Both the position numbers and the translations under genes were made by a program. Below, in pieces: positions 8,724-16,170 of a stretch of DNA of 64,000 nt. This DNA comes from Spirosoma arboris (GTDB lineage: Bacteria > Bacteroidota > Bacteroidia > Cytophagales > Spirosomataceae): assembly GCF_009754945.1 (NCBI RefSeq), contig NZ_WPIN01000003.1, positions 124,001-188,000 on the forward strand. The letters run 5' to 3'. The first letter of the stretch is position 1, and the number at the start of each line of letters is the position of its first letter. The notes under the pieces were generated by a model. That model did no database searches, was not told the DNA's origin, and saw only the letters and a list, made by a program, of their open reading frames with translations.

Positions 8724-9839
8724 CTACACGAATAACCGCATGACCTGAAACGCAGCCCGTCTCAAATATTCAGGAGCATTGGCCAGTGCATCATCTAAAC
8801 TTGCTGGACCAGGCATGATGGAGAAAGCACTGGCCAGTCCCAATGTTACCAGTTCATCTGGCGCGAGCTGTAGAGATCCACATAGTGCCACTACCGGAAT
8901 ATGTTGCTCCTGCGCCATCCGCGTAATGCCTGCAATAAGTTTACCCTGCAAGGTCTGATTATCAATACGGCCTTCGCCTGTAAAGACCAAATCGGCACCT
9001 GCCATTTTCTCGGCTAATTGCGTGTGTTTCATGAGTAGGTTGACACCCTCAGTAAGGCGGCCCTTTAGAAATAAAACGGCACCAGCACCCAATCCACCCG
9101 CAGCACCTGCACCAGGCATGTCTGATAAATCTAAGTTGAACTGTGTCTGAACCACCTCTGCCCAGTGTTTCATACCCGCGTCCAGAATTGGTAAATCAGC
9201 CGATTTTGCCCCTTTTTGTGGGCCATATATGTACGTTGCCCCCTGCGGGCCAACAAGCGGATTCGTGACATCGCAAGCGACTTCGACGGTCCCTTCCCAG
9301 GTAGTTTTGGGTGGAATTATCGTCTGAATTTGCCCAAGATTGCCTCCACAGGGCCGTAATTGCTGCCCCGACTCATCGAGAAATTGCCAGCCCAGGGCAG
9401 CTGCCATGCCTGTTCCGGCATCGTTGGTCGCGCTACCACCAATTCCCAAAACAATGTGCTCAACACCTTGCTGTATAGCATGAGCAATTACCTCTCCCGT
9501 TCCAAATGTGTTGGCCTGGAATGGATCGAGTTCGGAGAGTTTAAGCAACCGTAACCCCGATGCCTGGGCCATTTCGATAAAAGCCGTTTTCCCATCGCCC
9601 GAAATGCCGTAGCCTGCTTCTACCGCGTAACCTAGTGGATTTTGAGCCGTAATTGTATGCCAGACGCCCTGGGTAACCTGCGTCAATACTTCGGCAGTAC
9701 CTTCGCCCCCGTCGGCCATTGGAACAGAAACTACTTCTGCCGTCGGGTTAGCCAGTAAAATACCTTCTGTCATAGCTGTACATACTTCCGAAGCCGTCAA
9801 TGAACCCTTGAACTTATCGGGTGCCAGTAAAATCTTCAT
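8724..9839 (-). CDS. Glycerate kinase (GlxK/GarK family)
   Basis: Phosphorylates D-glycerate with ATP, linking glyoxylate or aldarate breakdown to glycolysis; members of this family characterised so far form 2-phosphoglycerate. The start at 9839 is chosen because the family always begins MKILLAPDKFKGSLTA; an upstream in-frame ATG adds 16 unrelated residues. Other landmarks are the VPMADGGEGT segment, GIGGSATNDAGTG, GAAGGLGAG and FTGEGRID. The 371 residues are the normal length. It diverges from the Gfo/Idh/MocA gene with a 73-base gap. Confidence 0.92.
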   Translation of the reverse strand: MKILLAPDKFKGSLTASEVCTAMTEGILLANPTAEVVSVPMADGGEGTAEVLTQVTQGVWHTITAQNPLGYAVEAGYGISGDGKTAFIEMAQASGLRLLKLSELDPFQANTFGTGEVIAHAIQQGVEHIVLGIGGSATNDAGTGMAAALGWQFLDESGQQLRPCGGNLGQIQTIIPPKTTWEGTVEVACDVTNPLVGPQGATYIYGPQKGAKSADLPILDAGMKHWAEVVQTQFNLDLSDMPGAGAAGGLGAGAVLFLKGRLTEGVNLLMKHTQLAEKMAGADLVFTGEGRIDNQTLQGKLIAGITRMAQEQHIPVVALCGSLQLAPDELVTLGLASAFSIMPGPASLDDALANAPEYLRRAAFQVMRLFV

Positions 9840-9912
9840 TGTCAATAATTGTGTATCCTTTGGTAAGTGAGTAAGTTGGCCTTTCATTCGATTTACTGCC
9901 TATTCAAGAATT

Positions 9913-10935
9913 ATGTCCCTACTTAAAGCAGCTATCATTGGCGGTGGCAATATTGCCGATAATAATCATATTCCCGCGCTTAAAGAGTTATCTGAACAAG
10001 TCGAACTTGTTGCCATTTGCAGCCGCGACCTGTCGAAAGCCCGTACTTTAGCAGACAAGCATGGCATTATTCATGCATTCAACGATACAGGTGAGCTATA
10101 CCGCCAATGTGCACCAGATGTAGTGGTTATCTGCACACCTAACAATCTGCATTATCCGCAAACGATAGAGGCCCTTGAACATAACTGCCACGTTTTCTGT
10201 GAGAAACCACCCGCTTTGAACGCTAAAAACGCCCGCGAAATGGCAGATTTGGCGGCAGAAAAAGGGCTGGTACTGGCCTATAATTTTCAGCTTCGACAAA
10301 CGAGCGAATGGTCGTTACTGACGCGCTGTAAAGCAGATGGACTGTTGGGCGAAATTTACCACATCAAGGCTCATTTTCTACGCCGGAGGGGTATTCCAGG
10401 CTGGGGTTATTTCACCAACAAAGCAATGCAGGGCGGTGGAGCATTAATGGATCTAGGTGTTCATGTACTTGATTTGGCCTTATTAGCTCTTGGCTATCCC
10501 AAGCCCGATCAGGTTCTGGGCAATACTTACGATTTCATTGGTAAAGCTGGAGGAAAAGGATTGATGGGAGCCTGGAATCCGGCTACTTTTGAGGTGGAAG
10601 ATGCCGCTACAGCCTACCTTTCATTTCCAAACAAATCGTCGATTATGCTCTCAGCTTCATTTGCATTGAATATGCAAGCGGAAAAAGAGCGCAATCTGGA
10701 ATTGTTTGGCAGTAAAGGCGGAGTTAATTTATTCCCATTTAGTCTACATACCGAAGTAGCCGGGGAATTGGCAGATATACAATTTCCGTATTTGGAGGAA
10801 GTCGATATACAATTGAAAAACACAGCAGCTTTTCTGGATGCCTGCCAGGGTAAATCCTCAAACGTCTGCACGGCTGAGCAGGGCGCCATTTTACAGGAAA
10901 TCGTCGAACGTATTTACCAGTCGGCAGAAAAATAA
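9913..10935 (+). CDS. Gfo/Idh/MocA family NAD(P)-dependent oxidoreductase
   Basis: A 340-residue dehydrogenase of the glucose-fructose oxidoreductase/inositol dehydrogenase group. The Rossmann fold starts at once with AAIIGGGNIADNNHIPAL (GxGxx variant GGGNI). The cofactor/catalytic CEKPPALN segment (usually CEKP) is near residue 96, and the GGGALMDLGVHVLDLAL helix near residue 175 carries the aspartate and histidine expected at the active site. The substrate is a sugar or cyclitol not identifiable from sequence. It is divergent from glycerate kinase, which hints at sugar-acid metabolism without proving it. Confidence 0.85.
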   Translation: MSLLKAAIIGGGNIADNNHIPALKELSEQVELVAICSRDLSKARTLADKHGIIHAFNDTGELYRQCAPDVVVICTPNNLHYPQTIEALEHNCHVFCEKPPALNAKNAREMADLAAEKGLVLAYNFQLRQTSEWSLLTRCKADGLLGEIYHIKAHFLRRRGIPGWGYFTNKAMQGGGALMDLGVHVLDLALLALGYPKPDQVLGNTYDFIGKAGGKGLMGAWNPATFEVEDAATAYLSFPNKSSIMLSASFALNMQAEKERNLELFGSKGGVNLFPFSLHTEVAGELADIQFPYLEEVDIQLKNTAAFLDACQGKSSNVCTAEQGAILQEIVERIYQSAEK

Positions 10936-10938
10936 ATA

Positions 10939-11060
10939 GTCAGAGTTGTTAATTGGTCAAAGTAACCAAAGATGGTTAGGAGTGGTCAGAGATGATCAAG
11001 AATTGTGTTTTCTATATCTAACTACTTTGACCAATTAACCAATTCTGACTACTCCTGACC
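10939..11060. repeat. Foldback repeat between convergent genes (GGTCA-rich)
   Basis: Starts four bases after a stop codon. The arms 10939-10964 and 11023-11049 match closely in opposite orientation, and between them run degenerate units around GGTCAGAG / GGTTAGGAG / GGTCAAAG. It separates two convergent genes and could act as a two-way terminator. Confidence 0.7.
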
Positions 11061-11064
11061 AACT

Positions 11065-12390
11065 CTAAACCAGCTCCTTTTTCGAGCGTAGCCACTCAGG
11101 CTTTGTGGTCGTAACGCGAGCTTTTAGTTCATTTAGCATAGCGTAAAGTCCGTAGTATGTCCGATTTACGTACAATCCATCCTGCGAGCCACGCGCCACC
11201 TTTGAGTTTTTCAGTTCCTGTACATTGGCCAATCCTTCGGCAAAGGCATAGACTTTATTGAAGTATGAATCGTCGCCAAAATCAAACGAGTCAACCGCAA
11301 AAGGTTCGGCCAGCATGAGGGTCATTTCTTTGAATAAATCAGAAAAAAAGACGCGCTCTTTTGGTGAATCGGCGGGGGTTAAGAACTCCAGATTTTCAAA
11401 AATTTCTTCGGTCAACTCCGGGTCTTCGAGTGTGTCAGGGTTGACGAGTCGAAAGTAATTGTCGTAATAGAAATTAGGAATCACCTTCACACAGCCAAAG
11501 TCGATAACACCCATCGTACCGTCGGCCCGCATCAGAAAATTGCCTGGATGCGGATCGGCATGCACCTGCCGAAGCGTATGAATCTGAAAATCGTAAAAAT
11601 CCCACAATGCCTGCCCAATCCGATTACGGATTTCCTGCGTCGGGTTGGTTTTCAAAAACTCTTTCAGGTGCAACCCATCGAGCCAATCCATTGTCAGAAT
11701 ACGCTTCGACGATAAGTCAGGGTAATATTTCGGAAATACTAAATCGGGAATATGAGCACAGGCTCCCGAAATATCAATCGACCGTCGGAGTTCCAATTCA
11801 TAATCCGTTTCCTCCAACAATTTCGACTCCACTTCGCCCATATAACGGTCAATGTCGCGTTCGTTCAGATTTAGCAACCGAACAGCCAGCGGCTTGGCAA
11901 TTTTCAAATCTGAGCTTACCGCATCAGCTACGCCAGGATATTGAACCTTCACCGCCAGCTTCTTTCCATCTTTCCAGGCCTGATGCACCTGCCCAATGCT
12001 GGCAGCATTGACAGCCTGACTATCAAACTTATCAAACAATTGAGATGGCGTCTTACCAAAATAGGTCTTAAACGTTTTCACCACCAATGGGCCCGACAGC
12101 GGAGGAGCAGAGTATTGCGCCATCGTGAATTTGTCGGTATAGGCTACAGGTAGCAGCCCTCGGTCCATACTCAGCATCTGAGCCATTTTTAGCGCCGAGC
12201 CTTTCAATTCACTCAGTGCATCATAAATATCCGCTGCATTGTCTTTATGGAGTTCCTCCTTCGACAGATTAGGATCGAGCAGCTTTTTACTGTAATGCTT
12301 GATATAGTTCCCCCCTACTTTTACGCCTGCTTTCACAAACTGGCTGGCACGGGCAACTTTCGTAGTAGGAACAGAGGTTTGGCTTTTCAT
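11065..12390 (-). CDS. UbiB/ABC1 (AarF) family atypical protein kinase
   Basis: A 441-residue ABC1/UbiB-type kinase-like protein. Family hallmarks are all visible: the KGSALKMAQ stretch (equivalent of the KxGQ motif) near residue 60, AASIGQVH, the ATP-binding lysine in AVKVQYPG, catalytic HADPHPGNFL and metal-binding VIDFG. In other bacteria these proteins support ubiquinone or lipid metabolism as ATPases; the role in this phylum, which makes menaquinone, is not settled. The start at 12390 (MKSQTS) is preferred; the longer frame from 12450 would read through a foldback repeat. It follows the TetR gene on the same strand, a likely operon. Confidence 0.87.
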   Translation of the reverse strand: MKSQTSVPTTKVARASQFVKAGVKVGGNYIKHYSKKLLDPNLSKEELHKDNAADIYDALSELKGSALKMAQMLSMDRGLLPVAYTDKFTMAQYSAPPLSGPLVVKTFKTYFGKTPSQLFDKFDSQAVNAASIGQVHQAWKDGKKLAVKVQYPGVADAVSSDLKIAKPLAVRLLNLNERDIDRYMGEVESKLLEETDYELELRRSIDISGACAHIPDLVFPKYYPDLSSKRILTMDWLDGLHLKEFLKTNPTQEIRNRIGQALWDFYDFQIHTLRQVHADPHPGNFLMRADGTMGVIDFGCVKVIPNFYYDNYFRLVNPDTLEDPELTEEIFENLEFLTPADSPKERVFFSDLFKEMTLMLAEPFAVDSFDFGDDSYFNKVYAFAEGLANVQELKNSKVARGSQDGLYVNRTYYGLYAMLNELKARVTTTKPEWLRSKKELV

Positions 12391-12404
12391 TGCGTTGGGC
12401 AAGA

Positions 12405-12460
12405 AGCGTGGAGTTCGGAGCAAGGCATAAAACCCAGCACCTTGCTCCAAGCTCCACGCT
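12405..12460. repeat. Foldback repeat, family C (GGAGC units)
   Basis: Perfect 21-base arms at 12405-12425 and 12440-12460 (minus strand AGCGTGGAGCTTGGAGCAAG and its reverse complement with one spacer variation). The right arm includes the TetR stop codon at 12459-12461. Shares the GGAGCAnGG wording with segments inside the TetR gene and icmF. Confidence 0.75.
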
Positions 12461-13136
12461 ATTTATTTTGGTACACAAACTTGGCGAAATCGAAGAGGGT
12501 ATCTAATGGCGAACGGCCAATGAGATCGAAGGCTGTATTGACCGACTTTTCGATGGCCGAATCAGTTTTTTCAAAGTTTTTACTCACGTCACGCACCCAG
12601 AAATCGAGCAGGTAGAGGGTTTGTCCCCAAAGTGCATTCGGGTACCGGTCGGTTACAAATGGGCGTGGCTCCACTTCTTTGCTTTCCCGACCTTCGGCCA
12701 GCAAATCGCGGGCATAATCAAAAAACACGTCTTTAAATGGACTCAAGATCTGAGACTTGTATCTAGGAATCCAACCAGCACTCCCCATCCTCTGTGCCCC
12801 ATGCTCCATGCTTTCCGCCCGTAAGCGACTATAACTGTATACCACAAAACTGCGTTGCGCTTTTAACAACTCAATCCAGGTGTAATAAAACGCCAGCAGT
12901 TTTTCCCGAACCGAGTAAGTCTGATACGTTTCGTCGGCTTCAACCGTTGATTTTGCTTCGTTGAAAATTGTAAGCCAGACATCGGCTTCAATCGCATCGA
13001 AGGAGGCATAGTCTTTATAAAAATCAGCTTCGGCGATTTTAAGTTTCTTGGCAAACTGGAAGACAGAGGTGGGCTGTTTCCCGTTTTCAAGTACGTATTC
13101 AGTGTATGCTTTACGGATTTTTTCGAGCGTTTCCAT
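12459..13136 (-). CDS. TetR family transcriptional regulator
   Basis: A 225-residue regulator. The first 55 residues look like a TetR helix-turn-helix: a helix beginning LEKIRKAYTEYVLENG, then SVFQFAKKLKIAEADFYKDYASFDAIEADVW. The remainder is an all-helical ligand domain of the kind found next to UbiB-kinase genes in Bacteroidota. Start at 13136 rather than four codons upstream. Residues 108-121 (ESMEHGAQRMG and flanks) are encoded by a family C repeat and probably form an added loop. Being upstream of the UbiB gene with 68 bases between, it may control that operon, possibly including itself. Confidence 0.78.
   Translation of the reverse strand: METLEKIRKAYTEYVLENGKQPTSVFQFAKKLKIAEADFYKDYASFDAIEADVWLTIFNEAKSTVEADETYQTYSVREKLLAFYYTWIELLKAQRSFVVYSYSRLRAESMEHGAQRMGSAGWIPRYKSQILSPFKDVFFDYARDLLAEGRESKEVEPRPFVTDRYPNALWGQTLYLLDFWVRDVSKNFEKTDSAIEKSVNTAFDLIGRSPLDTLFDFAKFVYQNK
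12775..12815 (-). repeat. Family C repeat inside the TetR coding sequence
   Basis: On the minus strand it contains AGCATGGAGCATGGGGCACA, which matches the segments inside icmF at 29751 and 30634 at most positions. The surrounding protein is otherwise helical; this part is Gly/Met-rich. Here the unit is read in a different frame from icmF. Confidence 0.65.
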
Positions 13137-13253
13137 ATAAAAGACCAACGGTCTGTATAGCGGAAAAGTTTGTCATCGTTCTTACAATATCATTCCCTTT
13201 GCATCTGTTTTTCTTGTAAATTTCGGATACCATTTCATCCCCTTGACTTTCGC

Positions 13254-13808
13254 ATGAATAACTGTTCCCTTTGCCTGCTTCTTGTATTAGGCGTTGGTCT
13301 GGTCTTTCCGGCAATCGCTCAGCAATCCTACGAACTTAAATCCAATCAGCCGACGCTAATTAACGGTATCGAATACGGTTACACGATTCGAAATGAAAGC
13401 AAAAAAGAAGTCAGTAATATGGGGACAGTTAAGCGCTACGAGCTTACTGTATATGCAACCAACAAAAGTGGGGAGAACAAACTATTTAGCCCCCGGCAAA
13501 CTTCCTTCGGTGTAAAGGATCAGGATTTGCTGGCCCGTTTCGACTGTATAAATGCTACAGGAGCCAAGCTGACGTCCAAGACAATTACGCTTCGCGCCCG
13601 CCCTATTTCAACTTCTTACACAGCCTCTGCCAGCCATACAGATGGAAGAGATGATAAACCCATTGCAAGCGCTATGCCTGCTCAAGGTGGTCATCTATTC
13701 GAAAATGGCGAAACGTTAACCAATAATGTTATCGTGATTGTGCCCGACGGCGAACAACCGCAGCTACGTGTTCGCCTAAAGCCAACCGAAAAGTCGCCTA
13801 TCCATTAA
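13254..13808 (+). CDS. Exported protein of unknown function
   Basis: A 184-residue protein, not recognised. A signal peptide (hydrophobic LLLVLGVGLVF ending near AIAQQ) is visible; the start at 13254 is chosen because it gives that peptide directly, whereas the upstream start adds 28 unrelated residues. The mature part is rich in Thr, Ser and beta-strand patterns (YELTVYATNKSGENKLFS) and looks like one Ig- or C2-like beta-sandwich. It has one Cys in the mature region. The gene diverges from the TetR gene and precedes another exported protein by 76 bases. Confidence 0.6.
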   Translation: MNNCSLCLLLVLGVGLVFPAIAQQSYELKSNQPTLINGIEYGYTIRNESKKEVSNMGTVKRYELTVYATNKSGENKLFSPRQTSFGVKDQDLLARFDCINATGAKLTSKTITLRARPISTSYTASASHTDGRDDKPIASAMPAQGGHLFENGETLTNNVIVIVPDGEQPQLRVRLKPTEKSPIH

Positions 13809-13884
13809 CCAGCTTCAGAGATTATTTATTTTTTACCGAACTTCGCCCTTAAATCATCGTATTTGTAACTAGCTAACCGAAATC

Positions 13885-14442
13885 ATGACCGCGTCAACCC
13901 GTTTAACCCTATTTTGCCTGGTATGCCTGAGCACCAGTCTGTTCATGAGTGCCAAAAGCTTTGCCCAGTATGGCGGCTATGGAGGTGGAGGTTATGGGGG
14001 CGGCATGGGTGGACGCATGGGCGGTATGAGTGGTATGAATCAGAACATGCCCAGTAGCCCTCGTTCGTCGGTTCCCAATATTGCCGGCGACATGGCTATG
14101 AAGGAAACGAAGTGGCTCAGAGAAAATCTGTCGCTGACAAAAGATCAGTTGAAAGATGTGAAACATCTCAACAACGAGTATGCCAGCCAACAACAGGATG
14201 CGATTAAAGACATTGTTGGGGCAAATGGTGGTGGGCGCCCTTCTCCAGAGACTATTAAGCAGATCCGGGAGGTAATGCTGATGTTCAATGAGGAAAAAGA
14301 AGAAAAGCTAAAGCCCATTCTTACACCTGAACAATGGGCCTTATATCAATCCAAGAAACCGGAAATGCAGAAAGAAATTGGTGGATTCCGGCCACCCGCT
14401 CCTAAAGTAGATTCTCTAAATAAGGTGGGTAGTCAACCTTAA
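13885..14442 (+). CDS. Exported Spy/CpxP-like protein with Gly-rich linker
   Basis: A 185-residue protein with a signal peptide ending SFAQ, then a 30-residue linker made of Gly, Tyr and Met (YGGYGGGGYGGG), then a helical domain. The helical part contains the LTxxQ-type motif twice: LSLTKDQLKDV near residue 85 and ILTPEQWALYQ near residue 150. That pairing is diagnostic of Spy/CpxP-like periplasmic proteins, which act as chaperones or stress sensors in enterobacteria. The role here is inferred from that family only. Confidence 0.7.
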   Translation: MTASTRLTLFCLVCLSTSLFMSAKSFAQYGGYGGGGYGGGMGGRMGGMSGMNQNMPSSPRSSVPNIAGDMAMKETKWLRENLSLTKDQLKDVKHLNNEYASQQQDAIKDIVGANGGGRPSPETIKQIREVMLMFNEEKEEKLKPILTPEQWALYQSKKPEMQKEIGGFRPPAPKVDSLNKVGSQP

Positions 14443-14568
14443 CTCTTCGTTTATTTTCCCTTCTAATCGGTTTTCTGGATGCAAGCTCATTTTTCAGTGA
14501 GCGGATAAGTCTATTTGGTGCTTTACTACGTAAGTGTGGCGATAACCCAAACCTTATTCGCCCTGCTT

Positions 14569-16014
14569 ATGAAACGCTTACTCACGTTACTTTTCTTTTT
14601 TAATTGCTGGGGCATTACTGGATTCGCTCAGAAAGCACAAAGCCTGCATCAGGCCATTCGCTATATCAAGCTGGCTAATACGCTCCGGGAGGTCGACAAG
14701 TCAGACGCGGCCATCAATCTGCTACAACGAGCCCTACCCGCTACGAAAACCACTAGTTTGTATTGGGAGGCCGTTACGAATGAGTTATTAGGGCTTTCGT
14801 ACCACGATCTGCACGATACCAGCGCAGCCCTGAGTTATCTCCAGCGGGCAGGGGCGCAGTACCTCAAATTGAAATACGTAGCCAGTGCCTGGGGTGTCAA
14901 TGAAATCGTCCGAAACCTGTCCAATAAAAATTTGTATGCGGGTATCCAGATTGGCTCCTCGAGTATTAAACTGGCGATTCTTAAAACAAAATACGAGACC
15001 GATTTTTACGAGAAGGATATCAAGTCGATTGCTGATATAGCCAATCCCTCTATTACGCTGTTTGCCGATGTATCGGGTGGCCTACGGGCAGAGCAGGATG
15101 CATTACGGGCCTGTCTCGACTCTATTCAGCGATACAATATTCCAAATGAGCGAGTTTTTATCGTCCTGAGTAACGATGTCCGGGAAGAGTTGGCCCGGAA
15201 CCCCGACAGCCGACGAAAAGTCTATGACCAGTTGTCGCGCGCGCTCCCCAACAGTAATCTAAAAATAGATACAACCCTAACTGCCAATCGGGAGGCTGAG
15301 TTATTTACGACTGGGGCGATTCCGCGCAAAGTTTGGTCAACGACATCGGCTCTCGATCTTGGTAAAAGTAGTACTGTTGGCGGCTACTTCGACGTAGGCC
15401 CTAGTCCGGGCTCTAAAGCGTTTCATGGTATTAACCTTCCCTTTGGAACAAACTCCTTAGTGGATAAGATCGACGCCAAACGCTCACTAAATATGGACGC
15501 TTACAAACGCGAAGCCCAACGAGTAATAAAAGCACTTTCGGACTCCATATTTACGAATCGTTTTAACACCAGCAATCGGGGACTACAACAGCGCAACACA
15601 GTTGGTGTTGGTGGCGATATTGTTTGGGCTTTAGTCACCTACCTGCATCCAGAACGGGCGGGGTTTACAGCAGTTCCCGTTACGATGGATGATGTGGAAC
15701 GGTTTAAGCGTCTGGCTCTAACCGATTATCGAGAACTAACGAAACCCAATCTGAATACCGTAACTGATCCAGCCGTCCGTAATAAAGTTGAGAAGGATAT
15801 AACGGCTTTACAAAGTCACCTGAATGAGAAGCAACTGATTGCTGGCGCACTGTGGCTGGAAGCAATCATGAAAGCCTATTCAACGGCTGCTACACCGAAG
15901 CGTTTTGTCTTCGTTCGAAATGCCGATATTGGTTGGGTAACGGGCAAGTTTCTGGAGACGATCAATTATGAATACGAATCCACGATTGCCAAAGGAGCTT
16001 TATATACGCGGTAA
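14569..16014 (+). CDS. Exported protein with TPR-like helices and a Ppx/GppA-like domain
   Basis: A 481-residue protein starting at 14569 with a signal peptide (MKRLLTLLFFFNCW, ending GFAQK); an upstream start adds 18 residues and spoils it. Residues 28-115 are paired helices of tetratricopeptide type. Residues 120-480 resemble the actin-like ATPase fold of exopolyphosphatases: GIQIGSSSIKLAILK near 125 (like the phosphate-1 loop DLGSNS), ALDLGKSSTVGGYF near 261 (like DIGGGS) and VGVGGDIVWAL near 346. The acidic residue of the first loop is changed to Gln, so catalysis is doubtful. An exported member is unusual because Ppx proteins are normally cytoplasmic. Confidence 0.6.
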   Translation: MKRLLTLLFFFNCWGITGFAQKAQSLHQAIRYIKLANTLREVDKSDAAINLLQRALPATKTTSLYWEAVTNELLGLSYHDLHDTSAALSYLQRAGAQYLKLKYVASAWGVNEIVRNLSNKNLYAGIQIGSSSIKLAILKTKYETDFYEKDIKSIADIANPSITLFADVSGGLRAEQDALRACLDSIQRYNIPNERVFIVLSNDVREELARNPDSRRKVYDQLSRALPNSNLKIDTTLTANREAELFTTGAIPRKVWSTTSALDLGKSSTVGGYFDVGPSPGSKAFHGINLPFGTNSLVDKIDAKRSLNMDAYKREAQRVIKALSDSIFTNRFNTSNRGLQQRNTVGVGGDIVWALVTYLHPERAGFTAVPVTMDDVERFKRLALTDYRELTKPNLNTVTDPAVRNKVEKDITALQSHLNEKQLIAGALWLEAIMKAYSTAATPKRFVFVRNADIGWVTGKFLETINYEYESTIAKGALYTR

Positions 16015-16057
16015 GAAAGCTATTTAAGCTCTATTGGAAATAGAGTAGTATCAAGTA

Positions 16058-16093
16058 TTTCTGTCATTCCTCCTGAGGTCGGAATGACAGAAA
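16058..16093. terminator. Hairpin between convergent genes, likely two-way terminator
   Basis: Thirteen-base perfect arms TTTCTGTCATTCC and GGAATGACAGAAA with a 10-base loop, 44 bases after one stop and 78 before the other convergent stop. Confidence 0.6.
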
Positions 16094-16170
16094 CTTATTA
16101 TAAACAGTTTCAAGAAAGATATCTTTTCGAACGTAGTTGATTTATACTGAATCCAATGTATTTGCATCAA

